From assembly GCA_036783645.1 (NCBI GenBank), contig DAIPWT010000017.1, forward strand, positions 6,985-70,984: DNA of 64,000 nucleotides, written 5' to 3'. The translations under genes were made by a program, and so were the position numbers. The notes under the pieces are model-generated. The model searched no databases. It saw nothing but the letters and a program-made list of their open reading frames with translations, and was not told where the DNA came from. Of this stretch, positions 49,986-58,169 are shown one piece after another. Every line of letters begins with the position of its first letter. Position 1 is the first letter of the stretch. This DNA is from UBA4732 sp002404095. Lineage in GTDB: Bacteria > Planctomycetota > Planctomycetia > Gemmatales > Gemmataceae.

Positions 49986-51752
49986 ATGCGCCGTCTCGCT
50001 ATCCCCGCCGGCCTTTTCCTGTTCCCCGTACTGGTCGGTTGCGCCCTCCGCGCTGAACCCGCGCCGCGGTCGGCCTCCAGCCGGCGCGTCGCCGACTTCA
50101 CGCTCAAGGACGCCGCCACGGATAAGCCGATTTCGCTCGGCGATTTCAAGACAAAAAAGGCCGTCGTTGTCGTATTCATTGGGACGGAGTGCCCAATCAA
50201 CAACGCCTACATGCCGGTTCTCGCGGAGCTGGCGAAAGCCTACGCCGACAAGGACGTACAGTTCCTCGGCGTCAACAGCAACAGTAATGACACGCCCGCC
50301 CAGATCACCGGCCATGCCCAGAAGAATCATCTGCCGTTTCCCGTCCTGCGTGACGCGGCCAACGTCGTGGCGGACCAGTTCGGCGCCAAACGCACACCGG
50401 AAGCCTTCGTTCTCGACTCGGACGGCGCCATCCGCTATCAGGGCCGTATCGACGACCAGTTCGGCGTCGGCGCCCAACGCAAGGCCCCTACTCGCCGCGA
50501 CCTTGTGGAAGCGCTTGATGAAGTGCTGGCCGGCAAGCCAGTGTCGCTGCCGTCCACCAAGGTCGCCGGCTGCTACATCGCTCGCGTGATTCAGCCGAAG
50601 TCCGAAGGCAGCATCACTTATGCTCGTGATGTGTCGCGCGTTTTGCAAAAGAACTGCCAGGAGTGCCATCGACCGGGCCAGATTGGACCCATGCCCCTGT
50701 TGACCTATGAAGACGCCCTCGCATGGTCGGATACCGTGCGCGAAGTGGTGGAGCAAAAGCGAATGCCGCCGTGGCTGGCCGACCCCCATTTCGGTACGTT
50801 TCTGAACGACCGCAGCCTATCGGCCGAGGATCGCGCCACGCTGCTCAGCTGGATGGATCAGGGCTGTCCCAAGGGCAACCTCGCTGAACTGCCGCCCACC
50901 AAGGAGTTTCCGGAAGGCTGGACTATCGGCAAGCCGGATGTGGTGTTCGACATGTCGGAGGAGTTCACCATCCCGGCGACTGTCGATGAAAAAGGGCTGA
51001 AATATCAGTATTTCGTAGTGCGCACCAAGTTCGACGAGGACAAATGGATTCAGGCGGCCGAGGCGCGACCCGGCAACCGCGTGGTGGTGCATCACATCAT
51101 CATTTACGTGGTCAAGCCGGGGAAAGACGCCGGCTTCATGCGCGGCAAGACGCCGGACGGCATCGGCGACGGCTTCCTGACCGCCTACGCTCCTGGAGAG
51201 CTAAGCGCCGCCCTCACGCCAGGGTCGGCGAAACGCATCCCCAAGAACTCGGTCCTCGTTTTCCAGATGCACTACACGCCCAACGGCGTTGAGCAGACGG
51301 ATCGGTCGTCGGTCGGCCTCGTCTTCGCCAAGGCACCGCCAAAGATCGAGGTTCGCACTCGCGGCATCCATCAGCGGCGGCTGAACATCCAGCCCGGCGC
51401 GGCCAACTACGAGGCCACGTCGCAGACTGTCTTCGACCAGGATGCGGATCTGTTGAGTTTCATGCCTCACATGCACCTGCGCGGCAAGGATTTCCGCTAT
51501 GAAGTTGTCTTCCCCGACGGCAAACGCGAGACGTTGTTGTCGGTGCCGCGTTACGACTTCAATTGGCAGAGCAATTATCGCCTGGAGAAGCCGTTGCACC
51601 TGCCGGCCGGCACGCGCATCGAATGCACCGCCCACTACGACAACTCAAAGGACAATCCCAACAATCCCGATCCGAATAAGATGGTAAACTGGGGCGACCA
51701 GACGTGGGATGAGATGATGATTGGATTCGTGGACTACGCCTATAGCAAATAG
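49986..51752 (+). CDS. Redoxin/cytochrome-c/copper-monooxygenase-like fusion protein
   Basis: A 588-residue exported protein with a lipobox-like LVGC after a hydrophobic stretch. First domain: AhpC/TSA-type redoxin (ADFTLKDAATDKPISLGDFK, FIGTECPINNAYMP; one Cys only). Middle: a single haem-type motif QKNCQECHRPGQIGP around residue 220 and MPPWLADP. Last: a PHM-like Cu type II monooxygenase-like region with VVHHIIIYVV, FQMHYTPNG and MPHMHLRGKDF supplying metal His residues. This three-part fusion is typical of planctomycetes and its substrate is unknown. Confidence 0.8.
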   Translation: MRRLAIPAGLFLFPVLVGCALRAEPAPRSASSRRVADFTLKDAATDKPISLGDFKTKKAVVVVFIGTECPINNAYMPVLAELAKAYADKDVQFLGVNSNSNDTPAQITGHAQKNHLPFPVLRDAANVVADQFGAKRTPEAFVLDSDGAIRYQGRIDDQFGVGAQRKAPTRRDLVEALDEVLAGKPVSLPSTKVAGCYIARVIQPKSEGSITYARDVSRVLQKNCQECHRPGQIGPMPLLTYEDALAWSDTVREVVEQKRMPPWLADPHFGTFLNDRSLSAEDRATLLSWMDQGCPKGNLAELPPTKEFPEGWTIGKPDVVFDMSEEFTIPATVDEKGLKYQYFVVRTKFDEDKWIQAAEARPGNRVVVHHIIIYVVKPGKDAGFMRGKTPDGIGDGFLTAYAPGELSAALTPGSAKRIPKNSVLVFQMHYTPNGVEQTDRSSVGLVFAKAPPKIEVRTRGIHQRRLNIQPGAANYEATSQTVFDQDADLLSFMPHMHLRGKDFRYEVVFPDGKRETLLSVPRYDFNWQSNYRLEKPLHLPAGTRIECTAHYDNSKDNPNNPDPNKMVNWGDQTWDEMMIGFVDYAYSK

Positions 51753-51760
51753 GCGCCCTA

Positions 51761-51832
51761 ACGAGCCGCGACCGTAAGGGAGCGTTGGGACAGTGTACGA
51801 ACCGCGCCCGCTCCCTTACGGTCGCGGCTCGT
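51761..51832. repeat. REP/BIME palindrome, family C (GTAA variant)
   Basis: Arms acgagccgcgaccgtaaggg... and complement, 24 bp each, around a 24-bp loop. The core agccgcgaccgt-aggg-agcg is shared with the copies flanking the RAYT at 54903 and 55534. It lies 8 bp after the redox fusion gene. Confidence 0.85.
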
Positions 51833-51870
51833 AAGCGTGTATGTTTTGCGATGCGGGACTCAGTATTACG

Positions 51871-52431
51871 ATGCACACGACGCCGCCTAGCCTGCTGGAA
51901 CAAGTGCGCCGCCCCGACGACCGGCAGGCGTGGCGTAGATTCGTCGATCTCTATACGCCGCTTCTCTTCCACTGGGCGCGGCGCGTCGGCCTGCGCGAGC
52001 CGGACGCGGCCGACCTTGTTCAAGACGTCTTCGTCCTTCTGGTGAAGAAACTGCCCGACTTTCAGTACGACCGCAACAAGGGCTTCCGCGCCTGGCTGCG
52101 CACCGTCGCCCTCAACCGCTGGCGCGAGACGCGCCGCCGCGCCGCGCCGCCGGCGCCGGCAGGCAGCGCGGTCGAGGAACTGCCCAATCCGGCGTCCGAC
52201 GAACAGTTCTGGGAAGTCGATTACCGGCGCGAACTGGCCGGCAGAGCGATGGGGATCATGCACCGGGATTTCGACGACGCTACTTGGCAGGCGTTCTTAG
52301 CCTGCGTCGTCGATGGGCGGTCGGCGCTCGACGTCGGACGTTCGTTTGGTCTGTCTGCCGGCGCCGTTCGCGCCGCCAAGTTCCGTGTGCTATGTCGGCT
52401 GCGGCGCGAGTTGCAAGGATTAATGGACTGA
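51871..52431 (+). CDS. ECF-type sigma factor
   Basis: A 186-residue sigma-70 family protein. Region 2: RQAWRRFVDLYTPLLFHWAR, EPDAADLVQDVFVLLVKKL and FRAWLRTVALNRWRE. Region 4: DDATWQAFLACVVDGRSALD and GLSAGAVRAAKFRVLCRLRR. It is followed 100 bp downstream by a Ser/Thr kinase gene, the usual planctomycete pair. ATG 51871 begins MHTTPPSLLEQVRR, a common start of this group, in preference to the in-frame ATG at 51841 that overlaps the REP edge. No anti-sigma gene is adjacent; the kinase has an N-terminal zinc-finger-like motif instead. Confidence 0.9.
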   Translation: MHTTPPSLLEQVRRPDDRQAWRRFVDLYTPLLFHWARRVGLREPDAADLVQDVFVLLVKKLPDFQYDRNKGFRAWLRTVALNRWRETRRRAAPPAPAGSAVEELPNPASDEQFWEVDYRRELAGRAMGIMHRDFDDATWQAFLACVVDGRSALDVGRSFGLSAGAVRAAKFRVLCRLRRELQGLMD

Positions 52432-52531
52432 CACACCGTTTTCGCGTAACACTTCGGCCCGCGCGCGCATATAGTCTTTCCATGCGGGAAGGCCGTCGCC
52501 GTCCCAACCGCGTCCTTGTCGGAGACGACCC

Positions 52532-53905
52532 ATGACCGTCGCCACCGCCTGTATGGATCAGGCCTCCCTGAAAAGCCTGCTGGACCACGGGGCCGCCCCC
52601 GACGAGATCGAGCGCCTGGCGGGACACCTCGAAACATGCACCCGCTGCGGAGAAACCGTTGACAGCTTGCTAGCGTTCGATCCCACCGCGGCCGCCCTAC
52701 GCGGTGCCAAGGTCGAAGCGGACGAACCGTCGGTCCAACTGCTCCGCGCCCGCCTCGCCAAGCTGCGGCCCGCCGCCGCTTCCCAGGAGACAACGACTGG
52801 CGCGAACACGCATAGCGCCGCGTCACCGCCTTCCATCAATGCGACGAAGGACAAAAGCGTATCGCTGGCACCGCCGCAGCTGCCCGACGAGATCGGCCGG
52901 CTGGGCGGGTATCGCCTCCTCGCCGAACTGGGCCGCGGCGGCATGGGCGTCGTTTACAAGGCGGAAGACCTCAAGCTGAAACGGCTCGTCGCCCTCAAGG
53001 TGATGGCGCCCGGCCTGGCCGCCGACGAGGCCTCGCGCCAGCGCTTCCTACGCGAAGCTGTGGCAATGGCCGCCGTCCACCACGACAACATCGTCGTCAT
53101 CCATGCCGTTGATGAGGACAACGGCGTACCCTTCCTGGCGATGGAGTTCCTCCAAGGGATGCCGCTGGACAAATGGCTGAAGGGCGGCCGCAAGGCGACG
53201 CCGGTCCAGGTGCTGAAGATTGGCCGTGAGATCGCCGAGGGGCTGGCGGCCGCCCACGAACGCGGCCTGATCCACCGCGACATCAAGCCCGGCAACATCT
53301 GGCTCGATTCCGCCCATAAGGGACGGGTAAAGATTCTGGATTTCGGCCTCGCCCGCTCCGGGACAGAGGACGTTCACCTGACGCATAGCGGGGCGATCGT
53401 CGGCACGCCGGCTTACATGGCCCCGGAGCAGGCTCGCGCCGAGAAGGTCGATGCCCGCAGTGACTTGTTCAGCCTCGGTTGCGTGCTGTACAGGCTCTGT
53501 ACCGGGACCATGCCGTTTGCCGGCGATACGACGATGGCCCTGCTCATGGCCCTGGCGCTGGACCATCCCAAGACGGTGTGCGAACTAAACCCCGAAATAC
53601 CGGTTGCGCTGTCCGATCTGGTGACGCGACTGCTGGAAAAGGAGCCGGCGAAGCGGCCGCAGTCGGCCCGCGAGGTGGTCCAGGCGATCCAGGCGATTGG
53701 CCGCGCGCCGGCCAGTAGTTCCTCCTTGGATGAGCGAGCGGTGGGGTTTATCCCCGCCGTTGGGACGAAACCCGCCGGGATAAACCCGGCGGCTCGCACA
53801 GAGACCATCGCAACTGCGCCCCGGCGCCTGCTTCGGGTGGAAAGAAGCGGCGGCCGTGGGTTTTGGCGAGCGTGGCGGCGGGGTTTGTGGCGACCGCGAT
53901 CATAG
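52532..53905 (+). CDS. Ser/Thr protein kinase, N-terminal part of a frameshifted kinase-LRR gene
   Basis: Up to residue about 430 this is a normal kinase. An anti-sigma-like zinc motif (HLETCTRC, His-x3-Cys-x2-Cys) is followed by a kinase domain from about 128: GRGGMGVVYKAED, VALKVMAPG, LIHRDIKPGNIWLD, ILDFGLARSG and GTPAYMAPEQA. The linker GFIPAVGTKPAGINPAAR is encoded by REP-like hairpins. At a C run (53819-53822) the frame shifts. The other frame continues with PAPASGGKKRRPWVLASVAA into a membrane helix and LRRs, so this gene and the next were one. The last 28 codons here are out of frame. Confidence 0.8.
   Translation: MTVATACMDQASLKSLLDHGAAPDEIERLAGHLETCTRCGETVDSLLAFDPTAAALRGAKVEADEPSVQLLRARLAKLRPAAASQETTTGANTHSAASPPSINATKDKSVSLAPPQLPDEIGRLGGYRLLAELGRGGMGVVYKAEDLKLKRLVALKVMAPGLAADEASRQRFLREAVAMAAVHHDNIVVIHAVDEDNGVPFLAMEFLQGMPLDKWLKGGRKATPVQVLKIGREIAEGLAAAHERGLIHRDIKPGNIWLDSAHKGRVKILDFGLARSGTEDVHLTHSGAIVGTPAYMAPEQARAEKVDARSDLFSLGCVLYRLCTGTMPFAGDTTMALLMALALDHPKTVCELNPEIPVALSDLVTRLLEKEPAKRPQSAREVVQAIQAIGRAPASSSSLDERAVGFIPAVGTKPAGINPAARTETIATAPRRLLRVERSGGRGFWRAWRRGLWRPRS
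53741..53792. repeat. REP-like hairpins inside the kinase linker
   Basis: ggggtttatcccc (53742-53754) and the perfect stem ccgccggg-ataaa-cccggcgg (53772-53792) are inverted relatives of each other (ggtttatccc/gggataaacc) and start after GTGG. They are in frame and encode the linker just before the membrane segment. Confidence 0.65.
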
Positions 53906-54882
53906 CGGCGATTGTCATCATCATCCGCGACAAGAACGGCGACAAAGTCGCCGAGGTCAATCTGGCGTCCGGCGTCAGCGCGGACATCCGCTATGAAGCG
54001 AATAAGGACGACAAAGCCGTCGCTCAGAAGCCGACGGTCGATGATGCTTGGCTCAAGCAGATCGCCGCGCTGCCGGCCGAAAAGCAGGTGGAAGCGGTAT
54101 TCGCCAAAATGAAGGCGCTCAACCCCGGCTTCGATGGGAAGGAGACCCACAGTACCGACAGTGTGGTGAGGCAACTGAATTTCGCTGTCAACAATGTGAC
54201 GGACATTTCGCCGCTGCGGGCGCTGACGGGGCTGCAAGAACTCACTTGCAACGGGAGCGGGGAGCACGCACAGTTTTCCGACCTGTCGCCGCTGAAGGGC
54301 ATGAAGCTGACGCGGCTGTCATGCCAAAATACGCAGGTGTCCGACCTTTCGCCGCTAAAGGACATGCCGCTGACGCTCTTGATCTGCGAAGCTACGCAGG
54401 TGTCCGACCTTACGCCGCTGAAGGGCATGTCTCATCTATGGCACCTGAACTGCGGTGGCACGAGAGTGTGCGACCTGTCGCCGTTGAAAGGGATTCCGCT
54501 GACCGACTTGGTTTGCTGGCGCACGCAGGTGTCCGATCTGTCGCCGCTGAAGGAGATGAAATTGACGCGCCTGGAGTGCCTCCACACGCAAGTGTCTGAC
54601 CTTACGCCGTTGAAGGGAATGCCGCTGACGTTCTTATCCTGCGAACCTTCGCAGGTGTCCGACCTTACGCCGCTGAAGGGGATGCCGCTTATTTACCTAT
54701 GCTGCTGCAGCACGCGGGTTTCCGATCTGTCGGTTCTGAAGGAGCTGCCGCTCAAGGGAATCTGGTGCGACTTCGTGCCTGAGCGCGACGCCAAGATTCT
54801 GCGCTCCATCAAGACGCTGGAGAAGATCAATGACAAGCCAGCGGCGGAGTTTTGGAAGGATGTGGACGCGAAGAAGGCGTAA
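53863..54882 (+). CDS. Membrane helix plus leucine-rich-repeat tail of the frameshifted kinase gene
   Basis: In this frame a membrane helix (SVAAGFVATAIIAAIVIII) is followed by a linker and eight LRR-like units of 21 residues (SDLSPLKGMKLTRLSCQNTQ and similar, residues about 118-290), then a charged end. There is no good start: TTG 53863 lies inside the helix, and the frame is open upstream into sequence that continues the kinase linker. It is best read as the extracytoplasmic sensor or binding part of the kinase at 52532, disconnected by loss of one C in 53819-53822, unless the shift is programmed or a sequencing error. Confidence 0.7.
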   Translation: MASVAAGFVATAIIAAIVIIIRDKNGDKVAEVNLASGVSADIRYEANKDDKAVAQKPTVDDAWLKQIAALPAEKQVEAVFAKMKALNPGFDGKETHSTDSVVRQLNFAVNNVTDISPLRALTGLQELTCNGSGEHAQFSDLSPLKGMKLTRLSCQNTQVSDLSPLKDMPLTLLICEATQVSDLTPLKGMSHLWHLNCGGTRVCDLSPLKGIPLTDLVCWRTQVSDLSPLKEMKLTRLECLHTQVSDLTPLKGMPLTFLSCEPSQVSDLTPLKGMPLIYLCCCSTRVSDLSVLKELPLKGIWCDFVPERDAKILRSIKTLEKINDKPAAEFWKDVDAKKA

Positions 54883-54902
54883 TTGCGAGCAGCGCCGTGA
54901 CT

Positions 54903-54967
54903 TGACGAGCCGCGACCGTTAGGGAGCGGGGACGGTTCCACCGCTCCCTAACGGTCGCGGCTCGTCA
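54903..54967. repeat. REP/BIME palindrome, family C, left of the RAYT
   Basis: Arms tgacgagccgcgaccgttag... and complement, about 28 bp each. It ends 30 bp before the RAYT ATG and is nearly identical to the right-hand copy at 55534. Confidence 0.9.
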
Positions 54968-54997
54968 GGCGTTCGCGGGGCGCCAGGAGGATCTTCA

Positions 54998-55534
54998 ATG
55001 GCCGAACCCGTGGCCTATTTCATCACGTTCACCTGTTACGGCCACTGGCTGCATGGCGACGAACGCGGCTCGGCGGACGACGAACACAATCTTCCGGGCG
55101 CCCCGTACCTCGCCGCGGACGCGCAACAGAAGGCGCACTCCCAAGAACGAATGTCCCAGCCGTCTTATGAGATGGATGCCGTTCGCCGGCAAACGGTACT
55201 CGCGGCGCTGCGAGAAGTCTGTGCATACCGCCGCTGGCGGCTATGGGCGGCTCACGTCCGCGCCCGGCACGTTCACATCGTCGTAACGGCGGACGCCGCG
55301 CCTGAGAAGGTCATGAATGACTTCAAGACTTATGCCAGTCGCGCCCTGAACCGAGCGGGCCTGGACGAGCCGACGCGAAAACGCTGGACGCGCCACGGCA
55401 GCACACGGTACATCAACGACGAAGGACATCTGGCGGCCGCGATTAATTACGTTATAAATCGTCAGGGCGAAAAGATGGAAACTTATGAGGCGCCTGACGC
55501 CCCGCGAGCGCTTGACGCGCCGCCGACTGATTGA
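54998..55534 (+). CDS. REP-associated tyrosine transposase (RAYT, Y1 family)
   Basis: A 178-residue IS200-like Y1 single-strand DNA transposase. YFITFTCYGHWLHGDERGSA is the N-terminal family signature. The HUH metal motif is His91-Val-His93 in ARHVHIVVT, and Tyr112 in the helix NDFKTYASRALNR is the likely nucleophile. It ends INYVINRQGEKM. RAYTs act on REP hairpins. This gene lies exactly between two copies of a REP-type palindrome (left copy 30 bp upstream, right copy starting at the last base of the stop codon). An AGGAGG site precedes the ATG at 54998. All catalytic residues are present, so it could be active. Confidence 0.85.
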   Translation: MAEPVAYFITFTCYGHWLHGDERGSADDEHNLPGAPYLAADAQQKAHSQERMSQPSYEMDAVRRQTVLAALREVCAYRRWRLWAAHVRARHVHIVVTADAAPEKVMNDFKTYASRALNRAGLDEPTRKRWTRHGSTRYINDEGHLAAAINYVINRQGEKMETYEAPDAPRALDAPPTD

Positions 55535-55594
55535 CGGGCCGCGACCGTTAGGGAGCGGGGACGGCTCCCCCGCTCCCTAACGGTCGCGGCTCGT
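55534..55594. repeat. REP/BIME palindrome, family C, right of the RAYT
   Basis: Arms acgggccgcgaccgttaggg... and complement. It begins on the stop codon of the RAYT. It differs from the left copy by a few bases in the loop and one in the stem. Confidence 0.9.
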
Positions 55595-55634
55595 AAGCTC
55601 GATGTGTTACGCCTCCTTGCCTGGAGTGACGACC

Positions 55635-56223
55635 ATGGGTTCACCTTCGTTCGACGACTTTTCCGCCTTGCTCGGCCGCAGCCGGCTGTTGCCGAACGAG
55701 GATCTGCCGGGCCTGACCCGGCGTTGGCGGGGCGAGGGCCACCAGGCCGGCGCCGGCGCCGAGGATTATGCTCGGTGGCTGGCCGCGAACCAATACCTAA
55801 CCGAGTACCAGGCCGGAGTCTTGTTGCGCGACGGGGCCGGCCCCTTCTTCCTCAACGAGTACAAGTTGCTCGACCGCCTAGGCGTCGGTCGCATGGCCGG
55901 CGTTTTCAAAGCCCAACATCGGCTCGGCCAAATCGTCGCCGTCAAGGTTCTGCCTACGTCCAAGGCGAAGGATGCCACTCACGATCCTGTACTGCAACAA
56001 GACGAAGGTATCCGACCTGTCGCCGTTGAAAGGCATGCCCCTCGAAGAACTGGCCTGCGATCACAAGCCTGAACGCGACGCCGACCTCCTGCTCTCCATC
56101 ACAACGCTAACGAGGATCAACTTCAAATCGGCAGCGCAGTTCTGGAAGGAAACAGACGCCGAAGCCAAGCCACCGGTGGACGACGCCTGGGTCAAGCAGG
56201 TCGCCAAGACAGTCCTCAGGTAG
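55635..56223 (+). pseudogene. Deleted kinase-LRR relic
   Basis: From ATG 55635 (MGSPSFDDFSALLGRSRLLP) the sequence is the N-terminal region of a Gemmata-type Ser/Thr kinase up to NEYKLLDRLGVGRMAGVFKA and VAVKVLPTSKAKD. At about 55970 it changes, in another frame, to an LRR end (ILYCNKTKVSDLSPLKGMPL, LTRINFKSAAQFWKETD) closing at 56223. The kinase active site, the membrane helix and most repeats are gone. The junction has AAGG on both presumed partners, which suggests a short-homology deletion. The kinase frame itself stops at 56072. The LRR end is like that of the gene ending at 54882, so the two loci are paralogous. Confidence 0.75.
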
Positions 56224-56236
56224 ACCCAATAAACGG

Positions 56237-57241
56237 TCACGCCGCTCGGCGCTGTTCCGGGTGCGGTTCCAGGTTCAGCGTCGCCCTCACGACATAGGAC
56301 GACTTGCCCTGACTCTCAAAATACGTCCGCGCCAACAGTTCGCCCAACAGACCCATCGAGATAAACTGGACGCCTACCAGTTCCAACAGCGCACTCAGCA
56401 GGAGAAGAGGGTTGCCGGTCATGTTCACAGGATGCGGTGTACCGTATTTCATCCATGCCACCGTCAATAGGGTCACCGCGCCCAGCCCCATCGACGCCAG
56501 CCCTGCCAGGCCCATGACGTGCATCGGCCGCGTCAGATACGTATGAAGGAATTTGACCGTTATCAGATCGAGGACAACGCGGATAGTGCGCGTCAGGTTA
56601 TACTTGGTTTGCCCGGCCACGCGCGGATGGTGACGCACCTCGACTTGCGTCAACTTGGCCCCGTGCATCTGTGCTAGCACCGGGATGAAGCGGTGCATCT
56701 CGCCGTACAGCGGCAGCGCTTCCGCCAGGTCGCGGCGCATTGCGCGGAGCGTACAGCCCATGTCTTTGACGTGAACCCCCGTCACGAGACGTATTAGCCA
56801 GTTGCCTATCCAACTCGGCATTTTGCGCACGAGCATATGGTCCTGCCTGGCCTTGCGCAGGCCGAACACGGCATCGTAACCTTCTTCCAACTTCGCCAGC
56901 AGCATGGGTATGTCGGCCGGATCATTCTGGAGATCGCCGTCCATCGTCACTAATATGTCGCCGCTCGACCAGTCGATGCCGGCCCGCAGCGCCGGCGTCT
57001 GGCCGAAGTTGCGGCGCATCTTCACCACCTTGACGCGCGGGTCCGCCGCCGCCAGTTCCTCCAGAATCTGGAAGGAGCCGTCGTTGCTGCCGTCGTCGAT
57101 AAACAGCATCTCATAATCCGTTAAAGCCGGCGCGGCGCCGGGGGCGCGGAGCGGCTCCAACGCTTGACGCAGCCGGTTATGCAGCGGCCGAAGGTTGTCC
57201 CGTTCGTCCTTGATCGGAATCACCACGGAAAGTGTGGTCAT
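56237..57241 (-). CDS. Family 2 glycosyltransferase (DPM/GtrB-like) with two membrane helices
   Basis: A 334-residue GT2 enzyme. LSVVIPIKDERDNL, FIDDGSNDGSFQIL, MRRNFGQTPALRAGIDWSSG and VTMDGDLQNDP give the GT-A fold with its DxD. Two membrane helices follow (GLAGLASMGLGAVTLLTVAW; LLLLSALLELVGVQFISMGL). Such enzymes usually transfer sugars to polyprenyl phosphate. ATG 57241 follows AGGAGG at 9 nt, so it is chosen over 57259. Its start lies 65 nt inside the flippase gene, so the two are translationally coupled. Confidence 0.85.
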   Translation of the reverse strand: MTTLSVVIPIKDERDNLRPLHNRLRQALEPLRAPGAAPALTDYEMLFIDDGSNDGSFQILEELAAADPRVKVVKMRRNFGQTPALRAGIDWSSGDILVTMDGDLQNDPADIPMLLAKLEEGYDAVFGLRKARQDHMLVRKMPSWIGNWLIRLVTGVHVKDMGCTLRAMRRDLAEALPLYGEMHRFIPVLAQMHGAKLTQVEVRHHPRVAGQTKYNLTRTIRVVLDLITVKFLHTYLTRPMHVMGLAGLASMGLGAVTLLTVAWMKYGTPHPVNMTGNPLLLLSALLELVGVQFISMGLLGELLARTYFESQGKSSYVVRATLNLEPHPEQRRAA

Positions 57242-58169
57242 TGAGTCGGACCTCCTCATAGCGCGGGAAACGGCCGAGCAACAGCACGGCGCCCCCACCC
57301 AGACTGGCCGCCGTGTAGACGGCAAAGGTAAGTACCGCCAGGGTGACGGCTTCGCCGGCGCCAACGCCCAGCGGGGCCAATAGTACGACGGTTCCCGCCT
57401 CGCGCAGTCCCATGCCATTGAGGCTAATCGGCAGCAGCGCTAATAGCGCGACAAGCGGCGCCAAGACGCCGTAATAAGCCGGCGGGACGGGCAAGTCCAG
57501 CGCAGCGCCAAGCAGGCAAGTTAGCAGGACGTTTGCCCCCTGCACCATAAAGGACAGCAGAGTGGCGATTAACAGCGTGCGCGGGGCGTTCACATAGCGC
57601 GAAGCGCCTTCGGCCAGCCAACGCAGGCGAGGCTGGGAAGCTAGCAGCGCGGCGACCCACGGCAGGACCGCGGCCCCGGCCAGAGCGCTGCCGGCCAAGC
57701 CTCCGACCGTCCACCAGATCCAGCGCGGCAGTGGCGTCGGGCAGCATAGCGCCGCGACACAGGCCACGCCGATTAGGGCAAATAGGCCGTTGAGACGGTC
57801 GCCGCTAACGCTCAGGAACCCGGCGACCTGACGCTTTTCGCGCGGCAGACCGGCCCCCTGGCGTGTGACTAGATACCAGGCGCGCGTCATGTCGCCGCCA
57901 ATGGAAGTGGGCAAAACCAGATTGAAAAACATTCCGATGAAATAATAGGCCAGATAGCGCAGGCGCGAACCACTAAAGCCCTGGACGTGGGCCAGCAACC
58001 GCCAGCGTAAACTGCTCACCGCTTGCGCGAACAGATAGACGCCCAGCCCCGCCGCCCATAGCGCCCAGTTGGCGCGCGCCAGCGCGGCGAACGCCGGCGT
58101 CCAGTCAACGCGCCAGACGAGCACCGCGACCAGAACGACGCTGACCAAGATCCGCCATTTCTTTTTCAC
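57177..58169 (-). CDS. Flippase-like (LPG synthase TM region/UPF0104) membrane protein
   Basis: A 330-residue protein with about eight membrane helices. The segments SSLRWRLLAHVQGF, YYFIGMFFNLVLPTSIGGDM, SVSGDRLNGLFALIGVA and LPISLNGMGLREAGTVVLL match the lysylphosphatidylglycerol synthetase TM/DUF2156-free flippase family. It is likely involved in lipid or lipid-linked sugar transfer. The GTG start overlaps the phosphatase stop by 4 nt, and the GT2 gene starts inside it, so the three genes form one operon. Confidence 0.8.
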   Translation of the reverse strand: MKKKWRILVSVVLVAVLVWRVDWTPAFAALARANWALWAAGLGVYLFAQAVSSLRWRLLAHVQGFSGSRLRYLAYYFIGMFFNLVLPTSIGGDMTRAWYLVTRQGAGLPREKRQVAGFLSVSGDRLNGLFALIGVACVAALCCPTPLPRWIWWTVGGLAGSALAGAAVLPWVAALLASQPRLRWLAEGASRYVNAPRTLLIATLLSFMVQGANVLLTCLLGAALDLPVPPAYYGVLAPLVALLALLPISLNGMGLREAGTVVLLAPLGVGAGEAVTLAVLTFAVYTAASLGGGAVLLLGRFPRYEEVRLNDHTFRGDSDQGRTGQPSAAA

